DNA of 64,000 nt from Enchytraeus crypticus (GCA_905160935.1 CAJHZI010000484.1:1119001-1183000), one strand, 5' to 3'. Shown: positions 54,933-62,335, counted from the stretch's first letter. Notes: generated by a model not told the origin, from the sequence alone. Made by a program: numbers and translations.

Positions 54933-56655
54933 CAGAGAGAGAGGGAGAGAGAGAGAGAGAGACATACAGGAATCGTGTGTACTGATGTGGGATGCTTCAC
55001 CACGATCACACTGGCAGAAGAAGCAGGTGCTACTACTGATACAGGGCTGCTCAGATCTCACCATAGCTCCACCACCCATTCCACCACCAACTCCACCACC
55101 CATTCCACCACCCACTCCACCACCCATTCCATCACCCACTCCACCCATTCTACCATCCACTACACCACCCATTCCAACACCCACAACACCACCCACCCCA
55201 TCTCCTGATTCCTCCACGACACCTTTCATGCCCTGAAACGTCAGGTACAACGTTGTCAGTACAATACAAAATGACACTATGTTGTCACCAAAATACAGTA
55301 CAGTACAGTAAGATACGATAAAAATACAACAGAGTACAGTACATTATTACATAGTACAGTACATTACACAAGTAGCCAGTTAATGTATGACATTTACTTC
55401 CATATATATACCCTTATTAGTATTACTTATATTATGGTTTGAAACAATAAAATAATAAATAACTTGGAGATAAGTAGGTTCTGCAACTCAAATTTCCCAA
55501 ATCAAAGTCATGCATCAAAGCCACCCAATCAAACAACTGGTATGATATCCATATGCCTGTAAATTCCCTTTTTTTGTAGACTATTTGATGATTAATCCTT
55601 GGTTTCTGTTGCTCTGTTCATGCATTATTTTTCATTTCTTGTTCTGTTTACACTGCCATGTACTTTGTTGAAATAAACATCATATATGTAACAAATAAAT
55701 CCATCTTTCCATTCCATACAAATCCAGGATGGCTAGAGAACAGCAAGTGGCAGTCACAATACACAACAAATAATGTGATACCGTCATCAATAGCAACATC
55801 ATGCACTATAGAGAAAAATCTAAGCCGGAGAGCAAAAGAAAGTCCAAAAATGGTACAAAAAACAAAATCCAGAAAATCAGTCCAAAGATTACCCGGTTTA
55901 ATCAGCTTGTGAAAGCGGTAGAAATAAGAAATTGTAAGCAAAGCACTGGTACATCATCTTCACTGATTACAAGACTAGTCAGATTTGTTGACTTTTAAAA
56001 CGAATGCAAAAAACAGAATTAGAGTGCTACAGATGTCCACGACAACATCGAATACAAAAGATATAAGTACTTGACAGAGTTTTGAACAATGAATCAATCA
56101 CCCTTTGCCTCTTTATATTGGACTAGGTGACAGATATATTAACATACAAAACACATAATCTCGGAACTACAAAATATTTAGCAACAAACAAGGATTTACG
56201 TAGATTTTTACAGACCACTGTAAAAACAAATAAGACTGTACATCAAAAATTGAGTCATTGTAGATAAATCAACAAGAAAAATATTTCAAAATATAACAAG
56301 GTCCAAGAACACTTCCAATCGTTTACCTTAATATTTTCTAGTACATTTTGACTTATCTAGATACAAAAATGGTTTCATTCATAAATAGTAAATGGGCGTA
56401 TTGAAAATTAGTCAAAAAAGTTCTTACATCTTTGTACGGCGAGAGTAATTGAGGAAAGTAGGCATGATTGGCACACTGTGAGGTTTTCATACTGTCAAAA
56501 GGCACATACTGTTCACTGAACAACCCCTGCGTTGGGGGTTTCAGTCCCCCTGTCCGATAATTATTCGATAAAACTCCAGTAGACTTTCCCGTTCGTTTCA
56601 GTTTCCGTCGGTGCGTCTTTTTGTTATCCGACGCACCCATAGTAAACTTTATCAT
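31822..56655 (-). CDS. FAM193: FAM193 (FAM193A/B) homologue, 21 coding exons traced
   Basis: Exons in transcript order: 56655-56428, 55232-54968, 54277-54249, 53168-53097, 51873-51716, 51376-50711, 50024-49604, 49272-49154, 48626-48515, 47741-47632, 47328-47224, 47013-46783, 46388-45647, 44342-44130, 43211-41166, 40706-40635, 39372-39031, 38063-35394, 34788-34704, 34177-34096, 31909-31822. All have GT-AG borders and matching phases and sum to 8,856 bases, 2,951 codons plus stop. Family marks are CEFFGHSS spliced to [31 protein letters not shown] with [25 protein letters not shown] and the end [10 protein letters not shown]. All agree with human FAM193A as I remember it. Human FAM193A is under half this length. 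The molecular function of the family is poorly known. Start is Met at 56,655 or five codons later. Confidence 0.9.
31935..33292. repeat. 12-bp minisatellite, about 1.36 kb, last FAM193 intron
   Basis: The unit is AGCAGGTCAAAT with 11-base (AGCAGGTCAAT) and AGAAGGTTAAT variants arranged in higher-order blocks. The array starts within about 25-40 bases of the final exon's acceptor. The variant order repeats over stretches of about 100-150 bases, a sign of block duplication. Confidence 0.97.
33510..33695 (+). repeat. SINE-like family A, 3' half
   Basis: AAGGAAGGCAAACAGAAAAT, then CCGAAGCTATAGGTTACATA and a CCTTGGAC end match the second half of family A. It lies inside the last FAM193 intron. 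Confidence 0.6.
33905..34025 (-). repeat. Family B-like SINE, divergent subfamily
   Basis: Inverted tRNA-like repeat with the head GCCGGTGACTTGTTAACAAG and AGTTTAAAGTC at the tail end. The same subfamily occurs at 54,070-54,200 and, inverted, at 26,040-26,170. Confidence 0.6.
34096..34177 (-). CDS. FAM193: FAM193 exon 20
   Basis: It encodes (D)[20 protein letters not shown], then EIEEFKR. AIFLP corresponds to the DDIFLP block of human FAM193A, from memory. The acceptor (TTTTTAATAG) and exon start lie in a 53-base tandem duplication (34,162-34,267), so a second copy of the acceptor sits 53 bases upstream. Confidence 0.88.
34162..34267. repeat. 53-bp duplication containing a splice acceptor
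   Basis: Two tandem copies of GGCAGAAATATGGCGTCTAT… differ at a few bases. Read on the minus strand each contains AATAG followed by ACGCCATATTTCT, the acceptor and first bases of FAM193 exon 20. Confidence 0.9.
34704..34788 (-). CDS. FAM193: FAM193 exon 19 (basic KKKNK segment)
   Basis: It encodes [20 protein letters not shown], then NKMKDISV. The Lys-rich run precedes the IFLP block as in human FAM193A. Phase 0 acceptor at GAAG; donor GTTAGT leaves one base, completed by exon 20 to GAC. Confidence 0.85.
34953..35317 (+). repeat. SINE-like family A (full-length copy)
   Basis: It begins CGTGTTGTGCTCGGGTGTAG, has GTAAGAGGCGACTAAGGC and GGCAACGGGAAACCACC, and ends CCTGCCACTTGGCAGTGCAC. It is the best-preserved copy in the window and lies in the FAM193 intron after the polyglutamine exon. 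Confidence 0.8.
35394..38063 (-). CDS. FAM193: FAM193 exon 18: KAPPT repeats and giant polyglutamine tract
   Basis: An 890-codon exon, phase 0 at both ends, starting [11 protein letters not shown]. Codons for about the first 100 residues repeat KAPPT(T/S/A) a dozen times. [20 protein letters not shown] follows, then about 330 residues of Gln-rich sequence. Its core is near-identical LKQDQQ(A/S)KQQQQ units, so the array grew by tandem duplication. The rest is low-complexity and Ser/Asn/Lys-rich. Neighbouring exons carry the conserved FAM193 blocks, so this exon is an insertion-like expansion with little conservation. It is about as large as most human FAM193 coding sequence. Confidence 0.9.
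38720..38855. repeat. 15-bp tandem repeat in a FAM193 intron
   Basis: AAATCTATAAGAAAAT-type unit repeated about nine times without variation, in the intron between exons 17 and 18. A (GA)n tract follows at 38,920-38,965, close to the exon 17 donor. Confidence 0.93.
39031..39372 (-). CDS. FAM193: FAM193 exon 17 (DELVKYI and [12 protein letters not shown] block)
   Basis: A 114-codon exon, phase 0 at both ends. A Pro/Ala-rich first part leads to [17 protein letters not shown] and [14 protein letters not shown], a strongly conserved FAM193 block with helical, basic character. The donor is AAAG/GTATTG. Confidence 0.9.
39390..39865. repeat. 26-bp minisatellite beside the exon 17 acceptor
   Basis: ACGATTATTATTATTATTAT + AATTAA repeated about 18 times, nearly without variation (ACG/ACC alternation). 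It begins some 20 bases from the exon 17 splice acceptor inside the intron. Confidence 0.95.
39968..40037 (+). repeat. Short dispersed repeat, family E (copy 2)
   Basis: AATCAATCGATCAATAAGAA followed by GTCTGGTTCCTCACC and AAGGCAATGTCAGGGACG, as at 18,717-18,782. Confidence 0.6.
40197..40317 (+). repeat. tRNA-derived SINE, family B (direct copy)
   Basis: GGGAGCCAGTGGCGATGTCG, a GTTCAAATCC B box and GAGTGAGGAAACTGATGTTA tail. It lies in the FAM193 intron between exons 16 and 17. Confidence 0.75.
40635..40706 (-). CDS. FAM193: FAM193 exon 16 ([13 protein letters not shown])
   Basis: A 24-codon exon, [20 protein letters not shown] then LKKK, between a TTGTTGCAG acceptor and an AAGAAG/GTTCAG donor. 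This is the most recognisable FAM193 block and identifies the gene. Phase 0 at both ends. Confidence 0.93.
40900..41165. repeat. 21-bp minisatellite abutting the exon 15 donor
   Basis: AGAACTCTAAGAACAGAACGC and variants, about a dozen copies with older, more divergent ones toward 40,920. On the minus strand the unit contains GAGTTCTGCG, which is the donor region GTGAGTTCTGCG of exon 15, so the array appears to have grown out of the splice site. Confidence 0.93.
41166..43211 (-). CDS. FAM193: FAM193 exon 15 (large central exon)
   Basis: A 682-codon exon, phase 0 at both ends. It opens [20 protein letters not shown], then [20 protein letters not shown], a Cys/His cluster, and a short glutamine run. 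It continues through a long Ser/Asn/Pro-rich region without recognised domains. It ends with an acidic patch ([18 protein letters not shown]) and [15 protein letters not shown], which joins exon 16. The C-x-C-x-x-C pattern suggests zinc binding. Confidence 0.92.
44130..44342 (-). CDS. FAM193: FAM193 exon 14 (acidic exon)
   Basis: 71 codons, phase 0: [19 protein letters not shown], then [20 protein letters not shown] and a basic end. The donor touches GA-rich DNA; a family A tail lies just downstream. Confidence 0.85.
44408..44645 (+). repeat. SINE-like family A (5' two-thirds)
   Basis: GTGTTGTGCTCGGGTGTGGT through GGCAATGGGAAACCACATCAG to CAAGCTATAGGCTGCATAAG. It starts some 65 bases from the exon 14 acceptor. 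Confidence 0.75.
44740..45132 (-). repeat. Family D LINE-tailed SINE (inverted) with (TA)n
   Basis: CTTAAATCCCAGTTAAACTA at the tail side, GGAGCCTAGGCGCTCGC in the body and CAACCCGGACACAAC at the head (44,740-44,998), followed by (TA)n with ATAC interruptions to about 45,132. Confidence 0.75.
45647..46388 (-). CDS. FAM193: FAM193 exon 13
   Basis: 247 codons plus one base that completes Arg with exon 12. It opens (R)[20 protein letters not shown], a block I recall from FAM193 proteins, followed by Ser/Ala/Thr-rich sequence. The donor is AAG/GTATGG. Confidence 0.88.
46497..46800. repeat. 34-bp minisatellite copying the exon 12 end and donor
   Basis: About nine copies of a 34-base unit such as AGACTAACCTATAGGAATCA + TCGTTAAAGCACAC. 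Read on the minus strand each copy holds FNDDSY codons followed by AG/GTTAGT, the end of exon 12 and its splice donor. The true copy is the one contiguous with the rest of exon 12 (46,783 onward). Confidence 0.95.
46783..47013 (-). CDS. FAM193: FAM193 exon 12
   Basis: It encodes (C)[20 protein letters not shown], a middle part including [20 protein letters not shown], and [20 protein letters not shown] to YR. The [12 protein letters not shown] block is conserved in FAM193. Its 3' end is amplified as a minisatellite. Confidence 0.9.
47115..47235. repeat. Triplicated segment carrying the exon 11 donor
   Basis: GTAAGAACTAGTTTAAACCA + GTTAGACTATAAACAACAGACA, three copies with small changes. On the minus strand each contains AGTCTAACTG/GTTTAAAC, the end of exon 11 and its donor. 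Confidence 0.85.
47224..47741 (-). CDS. FAM193: FAM193 exons 10 and 11
   Basis: Exon 10 (47,741-47,632): [36 protein letters not shown]. Exon 11 (47,328-47,224): [34 protein letters not shown]. Split codons AG/A and TG/T are compatible with the neighbours. The region between has a (TTA)n-rich LINE tail fragment (47,470-47,545). Confidence 0.8.
48264..48391 (-). repeat. tRNA-derived SINE, family B (inverted)
   Basis: TTAACGTCAGTTTCCTCACTC, GGATTTGAACC and the head GCCGAAGTTGGTAAGGTACT in reverse complement. A family D fragment (48,020-48,160) lies just before it. Confidence 0.75.
48515..48626 (-). CDS. FAM193: FAM193 exon 9
   Basis: (R)[37 protein letters not shown]. Its acceptor CTAG lies in a tandem repeat of about 57 bases (48,620-48,785), CTCTAGCAATACAATACAAT and kin, which repeats the acceptor-like sequence three times. 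Confidence 0.85.
48893..49140. repeat. GA-rich low-complexity tract
   Basis: About 250 bases of (GA)n with GACAGAGTGAGAGAGAGAGA units, ending 14 bases from the exon 8 donor. The long frames of Ser/Leu on the minus strand here are artefacts. Confidence 0.95.
49154..50024 (-). CDS. FAM193: FAM193 exons 7 and 8
   Basis: Exon 7 (50,024-49,604): [20 protein letters not shown], a Ser/Asn-rich middle, and [20 protein letters not shown] to LQPL. Exon 8 (49,272-49,154): [39 protein letters not shown]. Helical blocks. The exon 7 acceptor touches an (AATC)n run. Confidence 0.87.
50711..51873 (-). CDS. FAM193: FAM193 exons 5 and 6
   Basis: Exon 5 (51,873-51,716): [20 protein letters not shown] then [11 protein letters not shown]. 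Exon 6 (51,376-50,711): [37 protein letters not shown] and a long acidic, low-complexity tail. AG/G joins the exons. The exon 5 acceptor opens directly onto an (AATC)n tract. Confidence 0.87.
51876..52400. repeat. (AATC)n tract with interspersed AGAATCAGCCTCAGGCAGTT
   Basis: CAATCAATC-type tetranucleotides broken by six copies of AATCAGCCTCAGGCAGT at spacings of about 60 bases, so both a microsatellite and a higher-order repeat. It begins at the exon 5 acceptor. Confidence 0.92.
52606..52756. repeat. (TA)n array with internal inverted symmetry
   Basis: Two long TA blocks flank ATATATAGATATATAT-type interruptions. Unstable, hairpin-prone DNA in the intron between exons 4 and 5. Confidence 0.9.
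52861..52985 (-). repeat. tRNA-derived SINE, family B (inverted)
   Basis: GTTAACGTCAGTTTTCTCAC tail, GATTTGAACC B box complement and GCTGGAGCCAGTGGTGATGT head in reverse complement. Confidence 0.75.
53097..54277 (-). CDS. FAM193: FAM193 exons 3 (29-bp microexon) and 4
   Basis: Exon 3 (54,277-54,249) is only 29 bases: (S)NLDDHGISE. Exon 4 (53,168-53,097): [24 protein letters not shown]. Read together, [20 protein letters not shown] parallels the LWVCRSCRKTVEEEE block of human FAM193A as I remember it, which supports the microexon. Confidence 0.85.
53274..53445 (+). mobile_element. LINE 3' end fragment
   Basis: Plus-strand reading gives KLERGR…, [20 protein letters not shown] and [10 protein letters not shown]. 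This is the 'G-R-P … D-x-x-x-R-G-L … D-R-x-x-W-R' end of LINE reverse transcriptase ORFs, then GGATAATGATGAT-type tail. Other pieces lie at 47,470-47,545, 61,665-61,755 and 62,362-62,580. Confidence 0.65.
54070..54200 (+). repeat. Family B-like SINE, divergent subfamily
   Basis: GAGCCGGTGGCTTGTTGGCA, GGGTTCAAATCCAGAGCTC and a CGAATAGCAAACTGAAGTTA tail. Immediately before FAM193 exon 3 in the intron. Confidence 0.6.
54968..55232 (-). CDS. FAM193: FAM193 exon 2 (Gly-rich repeat and Cys cluster)
   Basis: [16 protein letters not shown], then a repetitive [11 protein letters not shown] run, then [20 protein letters not shown] and [12 protein letters not shown]. The CFFCQC block parallels the CFLCQ block of human FAM193A. 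The Gly run comes from imperfect CCACCACCCATTC repeats. A (GA)n tract (54,866-54,962) abuts the donor. Confidence 0.85.
56428..56655 (-). CDS. FAM193: FAM193 first coding exon
   Basis: [34 protein letters not shown]… and [20 protein letters not shown] to YKD, donor GAT/GTAAGAA. A stop codon lies in frame just upstream, so the start is in this exon, either Met1 or Met6. No TATA-like element is chosen; the upstream 400 bases are AT-rich. Confidence 0.75.
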
Positions 56656-56659
56656 TTGC

Positions 56660-57240
56660 TAGTATTTTTCTCTACCGACTCAGGTGAAATAGTTTGCGTT
56701 AAGTTAGGCAATTAGGCGAATAAGTTGAAATTTCTTGTATTTCGCTTCAGTTTTGCATTCGACATCGCAATACACCTAACAAGGCTAACATATTTATAGA
56801 ATACTTGGCCTATTAAATATCGAGTATCTACAAGTAAAATATAACTCGAAATGTCTATTTAAAACTATAATGCATAACAAAAGACTATATTCCTACCATA
56901 GTTCTAATCATTGATACTTCATTCACAACACATGCACGTATTTATGGTAAAGAAAAGAGGCTAAAAAACTATTTTGTTTGATTATCGATATTTAATATAG
57001 ACGCAGTATCGTCAGCCTACAATCTTCATTGTCCAAATCGTCAACAACAACAACATTGAAGTGAAACCGTTAACAACAGCAACAACAGTAGAGTGCTGCG
57101 GTTATTCATTGCAACATTGAGCACTGTGGAATCAAATCAAAACCGATGAGCAGAGTGAGGGTCCATAAACAGTGAGAGCCATAATCCGGGGAATCAGTCC
57201 AAGGAAGGATACTGGTGGAACGAAGGGTTACGTGCCTCAA
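56660..57240. other. Probable FAM193 upstream region
   Basis: AT-rich DNA before the first coding exon, likely 5' UTR and promoter. Two AACAACAACA-type runs at 57,045-57,085. No specific element is supported. Confidence 0.35.
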
Positions 57241-57245
57241 TAAAT

Positions 57246-57478
57246 GTCTCAATAGCGTAGGGGTAACGTCATGAAGTTTTAGATGACAGATCCTGAGGTG
57301 AATTGAAACCTCGCGGGTTTGAATCCCAGCCGCGCTGATCTGAGATTAAAATCTCGGACATTCACTGGACTGGCTACACGGAAAATGGTCTAAATTGCCT
57401 AACGATGTAAACATGTGGTATTAAAAAGTGATAGATATCGACATAGCTGATCAGTTCACTATAATGCGTGTTTACTTT
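57246..57478 (+). repeat. tRNA-derived SINE, family C (full copy)
   Basis: TAGCGTAGGGGTAACGTCAT head with an A-box look, GCGGGTTTGAATCCCAG as B box, CTCGGACATTCACTGGACTG body and AAAAGTGATAGATATCGACA 3' end. A second copy (58,441-58,640) lies about 1 kb away in the same orientation. Confidence 0.82.
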
Positions 57479-57479
57479 T

Positions 57480-58060
57480 TTTTACGTGTTTGTCTCAGTT
57501 CGTGAACAGCTGGTGGATAGGAAAACTCAAAAAGAAAGCTTTCAACCGCCTATGAAACTGTTCTTGAAGTAGGAAAGGCTGATTAAGATTAGAAGAGGGG
57601 ATGCGCAGAGTGGAAGGAAGAGAATTCCAGATCTGTGGGGCAGCATGCTGGAAGGAACACTCTAGACACTGCAGCTTGTTACGTGAAGAAAAGCTCGCTC
57701 TCTAGAGTAACTAACTTAGAGGACCTGGTAGATGACTGCCTGGAGGTAGGGTGCCCCACTTGTAGTAATTGAAGCCATTGCCGGACGAAGTGATGGACTT
57801 GTATGTTAGAGAAACTGTCTTGTATAAGTATAAAAGTTATAAGCCTTCATTTTCGAAATTGACTTGGACTTTAATATATTTCATTAAATCTCATTCCCTT
57901 CGAAAACGAAGACATTCTTTAAACTTGAGAGTTTCAGAAAAATACAAGATGAAGTATTATGGCTTGATTTTGTCTCAATAGTGCTCGATGTTGTCATTGA
58001 AGACTGTAGCACTCTAATTGTTGTTATTAAGATGAAGTGTTATGGATATTTAATTTTTTG
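57480..58060. other. Unclassified sequence, possibly a repeat
   Basis: GAAGAGGGGATGCGCAGAGT, then ATTCCAGATCTGTGGGGCAG and GGAAGGAACACTCTAGACAC read like a degraded repeat that I cannot name. The frame at 57,769-57,981 has no support as a gene. Confidence 0.3.
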
Positions 58061-58440
58061 GTCATTTAAAACTTCATGACGTTACCCCTACTCTATTAAG
58101 ACTTTCTACATTTATATCAACAGGTAGTTCAAGTTTAACGTTCATTTCTGTCTCACATGGGATTCTGTCATAGACGTCTATAAGACATAAACTTAAGGCA
58201 TTCTGTTTATCAGGCAGGCCTGTAACGAAATCGGCCATTAAACTTGTGCAAATTTGTAGTGAACAAATAACATAATTTTTGTACAAAAATTTAAGAAACG
58301 ACGGGTATATATATAATTAATAGCAGAGAACAAAAAACATATAATACAAACGTCATGATTAAAGCAATTCAAACAGCAATACAATTCAAAAACAAAACAT
58401 AAATAAAACAACAGTAAAATGCATGCATTCGCCTATTAAT

Positions 58441-58640
58441 ATCGAATGTCTAAATAGCGTAGGGGTAACGTGGGTTCGAATCCCGACCGCGCTGATCTGA
58501 GAGTAAAATCTCGGACAGTCACTGGACTGGTTATACGGAAAATGGTCTAAATTGCCTAACGGATTAAACATGTGGTTTTAAAAAGTGATAGATATCAACA
58601 TAATTGATTATTCACTATAATGCGTGTTTACTTTTTACTT
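58441..58640 (+). repeat. tRNA-derived SINE, family C
   Basis: TAGCGTAGGGGTAACGTGGG, GGTTCGAATCCCGACCGCG, CGGACAGTCACTGGACTG and the AAAAGTGATAGATATCAACA end. A perfect B box. Confidence 0.82.
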
Positions 58641-58649
58641 TTTTTAATA

Positions 58650-59560
58650 TTACAGTCAGCTAATACTCTAAATCCATTTCACGACTTCTGGATTATATGC
58701 TGTGAAATAAGACATAAAAATTATAAAATAAAAGACATAAATATAGTAAGTTTAACATAAGAGTCACTATATTATTTGTAACAGAACTAATTAGATAATT
58801 ACAGAATTAGTTCACTTTAAAAGAAAAAGGGGCGATACATTTGTCATCAGACAGTTTGCATCTTGAAACCTATATCTGGCCGTCTGTACAAAATCTTCAA
58901 AATTAAAATCAAGGAATAACAAAAACAATAATCAGGCGATTGTTTGTGACCAGAATCTACCGTTCAATCTACACCGCTCTAAAGTCTTAGCATACTATTA
59001 AAAGTTAACCACACATGATAAGGAAATAGCCATCCATGATGGTACATCTTCTAATATAGCACGTGTAATCCTTAGGCTGTCTATACAGTCAATTATCCAA
59101 GCTACCAGTCCTGTGTATGTCCGAGATTTTACTCTCTGACCAGCTCTACCGGGAATTGATTCCAGGATCTCTGGAACAGTTGTTTAATTTCATGACGTTA
59201 CCATTCGCTCCACACACTGAGATAATGTTTTTTGTAAACATTCATTGCGGTTGAATTAATTCTGATATATAATTTAACAAAATCTAATAGATTTCTGCGA
59301 ATACCAATAACAGCTGTAATTGACAAACAAATATACAACAAACAGGATCAGAAACTGTTTACAAGATCTTTAGCATCATATTGTCTTGCGCATCTTCTAC
59401 AAAGCACATACTGCGATTGTACTAGTTTAATATTACATAATGCACCAAGGTAATCAAAAAACAATCTACATTATGAAATGTCAAATCATTTTGTAGCCGA
59501 GACATGAGCAAAAACAAGACACTTTGCTATAACGAGACAGTTTACAAATGCGATATAAAA
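58650..59560. other. Intergenic stretch with an inverted family C fragment
   Basis: The inverted fragment is at 59,118-59,215 (GTCCGAGATTTTACTCTCTG to TTCATGACGTTACCATTCGC). Nothing else is recognised. Confidence 0.5.
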
Positions 59561-59563
59561 CAT

Positions 59564-59800
59564 AAGCTTTCCCTGCAGGAATATGAACAAACTAGGCATG
59601 CGCAGTAACCAAATGAGCGCAGACGCCAGTTTACATTATAATGCTAGAACCTAACTCCTAACCCCAACCCTAACCCTTACAGTAATCTCTAAATTTGAAA
59701 ACTTACAAAACTAACTTTAAAAAATGTTAATCGATAATATTATAAAGAAATGGTTACTGCGCATACGCAGTACTTGGCCATATCTCTTCAGGGAAGAGCT
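59564..59800. mobile_element. 237-bp MITE-like element with imperfect TIRs
   Basis: The left end AAGCTTTCCCTGCAGGAATA…GGCATGCGCAGTAACCA is repeated inverted at 59,751-59,800 (TGGTTACTGCGCATACGCAG…AGGGAAGAGCTT). The TIRs are about 48 bases. The interior has CCTAACCCCAACCCTAACCC, a telomere-like stretch on one strand, and no coding capacity. It looks like a non-autonomous DNA transposon. Confidence 0.75.
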
Positions 59801-59925
59801 TTTTATAAAATACTCTCTATATATTAAATCAATATTAAATATTTTTTCTAGCAATACAATAAGATGTCTAGACACACAGGCACAATCGTAATTAACACCC
59901 TGATATCAAAGTTCTGATAACTAAC

Positions 59926-60010
59926 TCCAGTCCAGCTGTATTGGCGTCAATGGCTCCACACTGACTCGTTTAAATATTACTCTACACACAGCCTCCTCTT
60001 CAGCTCTCTC
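59926..60010 (-). CDS. Candidate exon of an unidentified minus-strand gene
   Basis: EAVCRVIFKRVSVEPLTPIQ, LDW and donor TGGA/GTTAGT. The acceptor is uncertain because the upstream side is a CT/GA-rich tract. VSVEPLTPIQLDW resembles the first strand of a fibronectin type III domain. The link to the exons at 61.3-62.8 kb is by position and phase only. Confidence 0.4.
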
Positions 60011-60105
60011 TCGCGCTCTCTCTCTCGCGCTCTCTCTCTCTCTGTCTCTCTCTCTGTCTCTCTCTTTCTCTCTGTCTCTCTCTCGCTCTCTCTGTCTCTC
60101 GTACT
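60001..60105. repeat. CT-rich tract
   Basis: (CT)n with GCGCTCTCTCTC interruptions. Its frames of Arg/Glu are artefacts. Confidence 0.9.
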
Positions 60106-60653
60106 CTGCAAAGTGGCAGATCCAAGGCTCCAAGGTACATGTTTCACACAAGAAACTTGAATGTAGCGCACAGTTTCAGCACTAGATTATTCAAATCTCT
60201 CTCTCCTAGCTCTCTCTGAGCGATGAGGGAGAGATTGACTACTTCAAATCCCCAACTCTTTCAGGTCACGCGCTGACACCTGGTGAATGAATTATTCCAC
60301 AGGCTCTAGAGCGGTCACGCATTGACACCTGGTGAATGAATTATTCCACAGGCTCGGGTAGAACGGATATAACGAGTCGACGCTCTGGCCACTGATAAGT
60401 CTTAACGTTTCTCATCTAAAACATTAAACATAATTCAAGCAATAGCTCAATTAACTAGTCATGATTAATTGGCTATTAAAATTATTGGATATTGGGTAAA
60501 ATGTTAACATTGAACATAATCATGAAATTTTTACTAGTTTGGATATTAATTTAAATGTAATTGTTATTCAGCTCATGATTGCAATTGAACTCTTCCTATA
60601 AAGTAGTCTCGAAGACCGAGTTCGGCCATGACACTGCTATATAAGTTTTCGTT

Positions 60654-60655
<2 letters not shown>

Positions 60656-60705
<50 letters not shown>
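60656..60705. repeat. (AAT)n microsatellite
   Basis: About 16 AAT units. Confidence 0.95.
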
Positions 60706-61278
60706 GTAACAATAATCAAACAATGTCCGGAACTAGACGTAAGAGTAGTGATGAACTTAAAATTTGTAATTTCATTCAAAAGGAACATTAAAGTTAAGTC
60801 CCATTAAAATTTGTGTAGAGCATATATTTCTATTTTCTCTCGTTAATTTTCTCTCGTTTTTTAACTTGTCGATCTAGGTAGTGCTCTTTATGTAGCATGA
60901 AGGCAGACTCTGAGAATGAATACGTACCTTAGACCTGCCACTAGGCAGAACACTCGAAAGATATTTCATTGCATTGCATCATTTAGATTGTCTGAATGCT
61001 GCTATGCTGCCCGAAATAAGTCATATGGTATTGTACTATTCAGTTAACATAAAATTATATTTTTTACATTATTTAATTATCCATAAATAGGACACAATGT
61101 ACAAGACAATATAATAGCAAGAATAAATGTAATCTGAGTGTTACCATTCCATGACAACGTAGAGCACTGTAAAACTAAAGAGCCCAACGATGATACTTGT
61201 TACCAGATGGCAGTAAAATAGAACAAAGAGTTCTGGATGAAAATTAACATTATTTAATGAGAAACAATATTTACTCAC

Positions 61279-61347
61279 AACTTTAATTTCGCTTAGTTCA
61301 GACAAGCTGGCCAGCATCTCGTCGATAAATTCCTCAGGTATTAAGAT
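61279..61347 (-). CDS. Exon of unidentified gene (ILIPEEFIDEM)
   Basis: A 23-codon exon, ILIPEEFIDEMLASLSELSE + IKV, between TACTGCAG and GTT/GTGAGTAA, phase 0 at both ends. It joins in frame with 61,853-61,991 upstream to read FWLQ/ILIPEEF. Coding composition and good splice sites make it credible. The gene is not identified. Confidence 0.65.
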
Positions 61348-61513
61348 CTGCAGTACAACCACAGAAATGGATTTTAATCAGTCAATCTATCCATTGACCA
61401 AGTCCTCATGGACTTGCACTGTTTTGATCTCACTTTCTCTTGTGGTCTCTGTGTACTCAGTCGTCATCGTGTGGTGATTTGGCGCCTGTTTGTGTAGAGT
61501 CCACAAGAGACGG

Positions 61514-61570
61514 CTCTGACATTGCCTTATGGCGAGGAACCGGACGTTAAATTCTTATTGATTGATTTAT
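61514..61570 (-). repeat. Short dispersed repeat, family E (inverted)
   Basis: TGACATTGCCTTATGGCGAG + GAACCGGACGTTAAATTCTT, the inverse of the unit at 18,717. Confidence 0.6.
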
Positions 61571-61796
61571 AACAAGGCTAAAGTCGTTTAACATTTTATT
61601 TCTTTTAAATTTTTATTTCTGTTTGTATTTGTCAGTAAATTATGGTTATGTTTGTATTTTTCAGTTAGTTATGGTGTGGGACAGGGAGGACTGGAGAAGG
61701 TCTATTCGTATACCGACCCTGGTTAAACTGGGATTTAAGGGAAGATGATGACGATGATGTATTTTGTCAGTGATTTGGTGTTGATGCTGAATAAAC

Positions 61797-61850
<54 letters not shown>

Positions 61851-61852
61851 AC

Positions 61853-61991
61853 CTGGAGCCAGAAGTCGTGTGCGGCGTATGGCTTGAGCTCAGTGACTAT
61901 AGAGCCAGACACTGAGCTGGGCACCAGAGTAACTGCTGTGTCTGACATAGCGCTCTTGAACGTAAAGTGTCGTCCATGCTTCAGTCTACCA
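61853..61991 (-). CDS. Exon of unidentified gene (ELKPYAAHDFWLQ)
   Basis: 46 codons plus one base: GRLKHGRHFTFKSAMSDTAV, TLVPSSVSGSIVTELKPYAA, HDFWLQ. The donor CAG/GTTAGG sits directly against a (CT)n tract of some 50 bases. ELKPYAAHDFW recalls the end of a fibronectin type III domain, but that is weak. Phases agree with the exons at 62,625-62,750 and 61,279-61,347. Confidence 0.65.
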
Positions 61992-61994
61992 CTA

Positions 61995-62335
61995 ACAGTT
62001 GAACAATCAATCGATTAATCCACTAACAACCAATCAATCAATCAATCCCTTAACAACCAATCAATCAATCAATCAATTAATCAATCCCTTAACAATCAAT
62101 CGAGCAATCAATCAATTAATCAATCCCTTAACAATCAATCAATCAATCAATTAATCAATCCCTTAATAATCAATCAATCAATTAATCAATCCCTTAACAA
62201 TCAATCAATTAATTATCAATCCCTTAACAATCAATTGAGCAGTCAATCAATCAATCAATCCCTTAACAACCAATCAATCAATTAATCAATCCCTTAACAA
62301 TCAATCGATTAATCAATCAATTAATCCATCAGTAA
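61995..62335. repeat. AATC tract with CCCTTAACAATCAATCAATC units
   Basis: Repeats of AATCAATCCCTTAACAATC spaced 35-45 bases. It begins four bases from the acceptor of the exon at 61,991. Confidence 0.9.

Noticed and set aside
55648-55998. Overlapping frames of 97, 84 and 65 residues in FAM193 intron 1
   Set aside because: Frames on both strands over the same bases, no conserved motif and no clear splice context; perhaps an old repeat.
59655-59690. Interstitial telomere repeat
   Set aside because: Too short and irregular, and it lies inside a MITE-like element with TIRs.
59921-60171. Arg/Glu-rich frames of 64-76 residues
   Set aside because: Mostly translation of the CT/GA tract; only the terminal segment was kept as a candidate exon.
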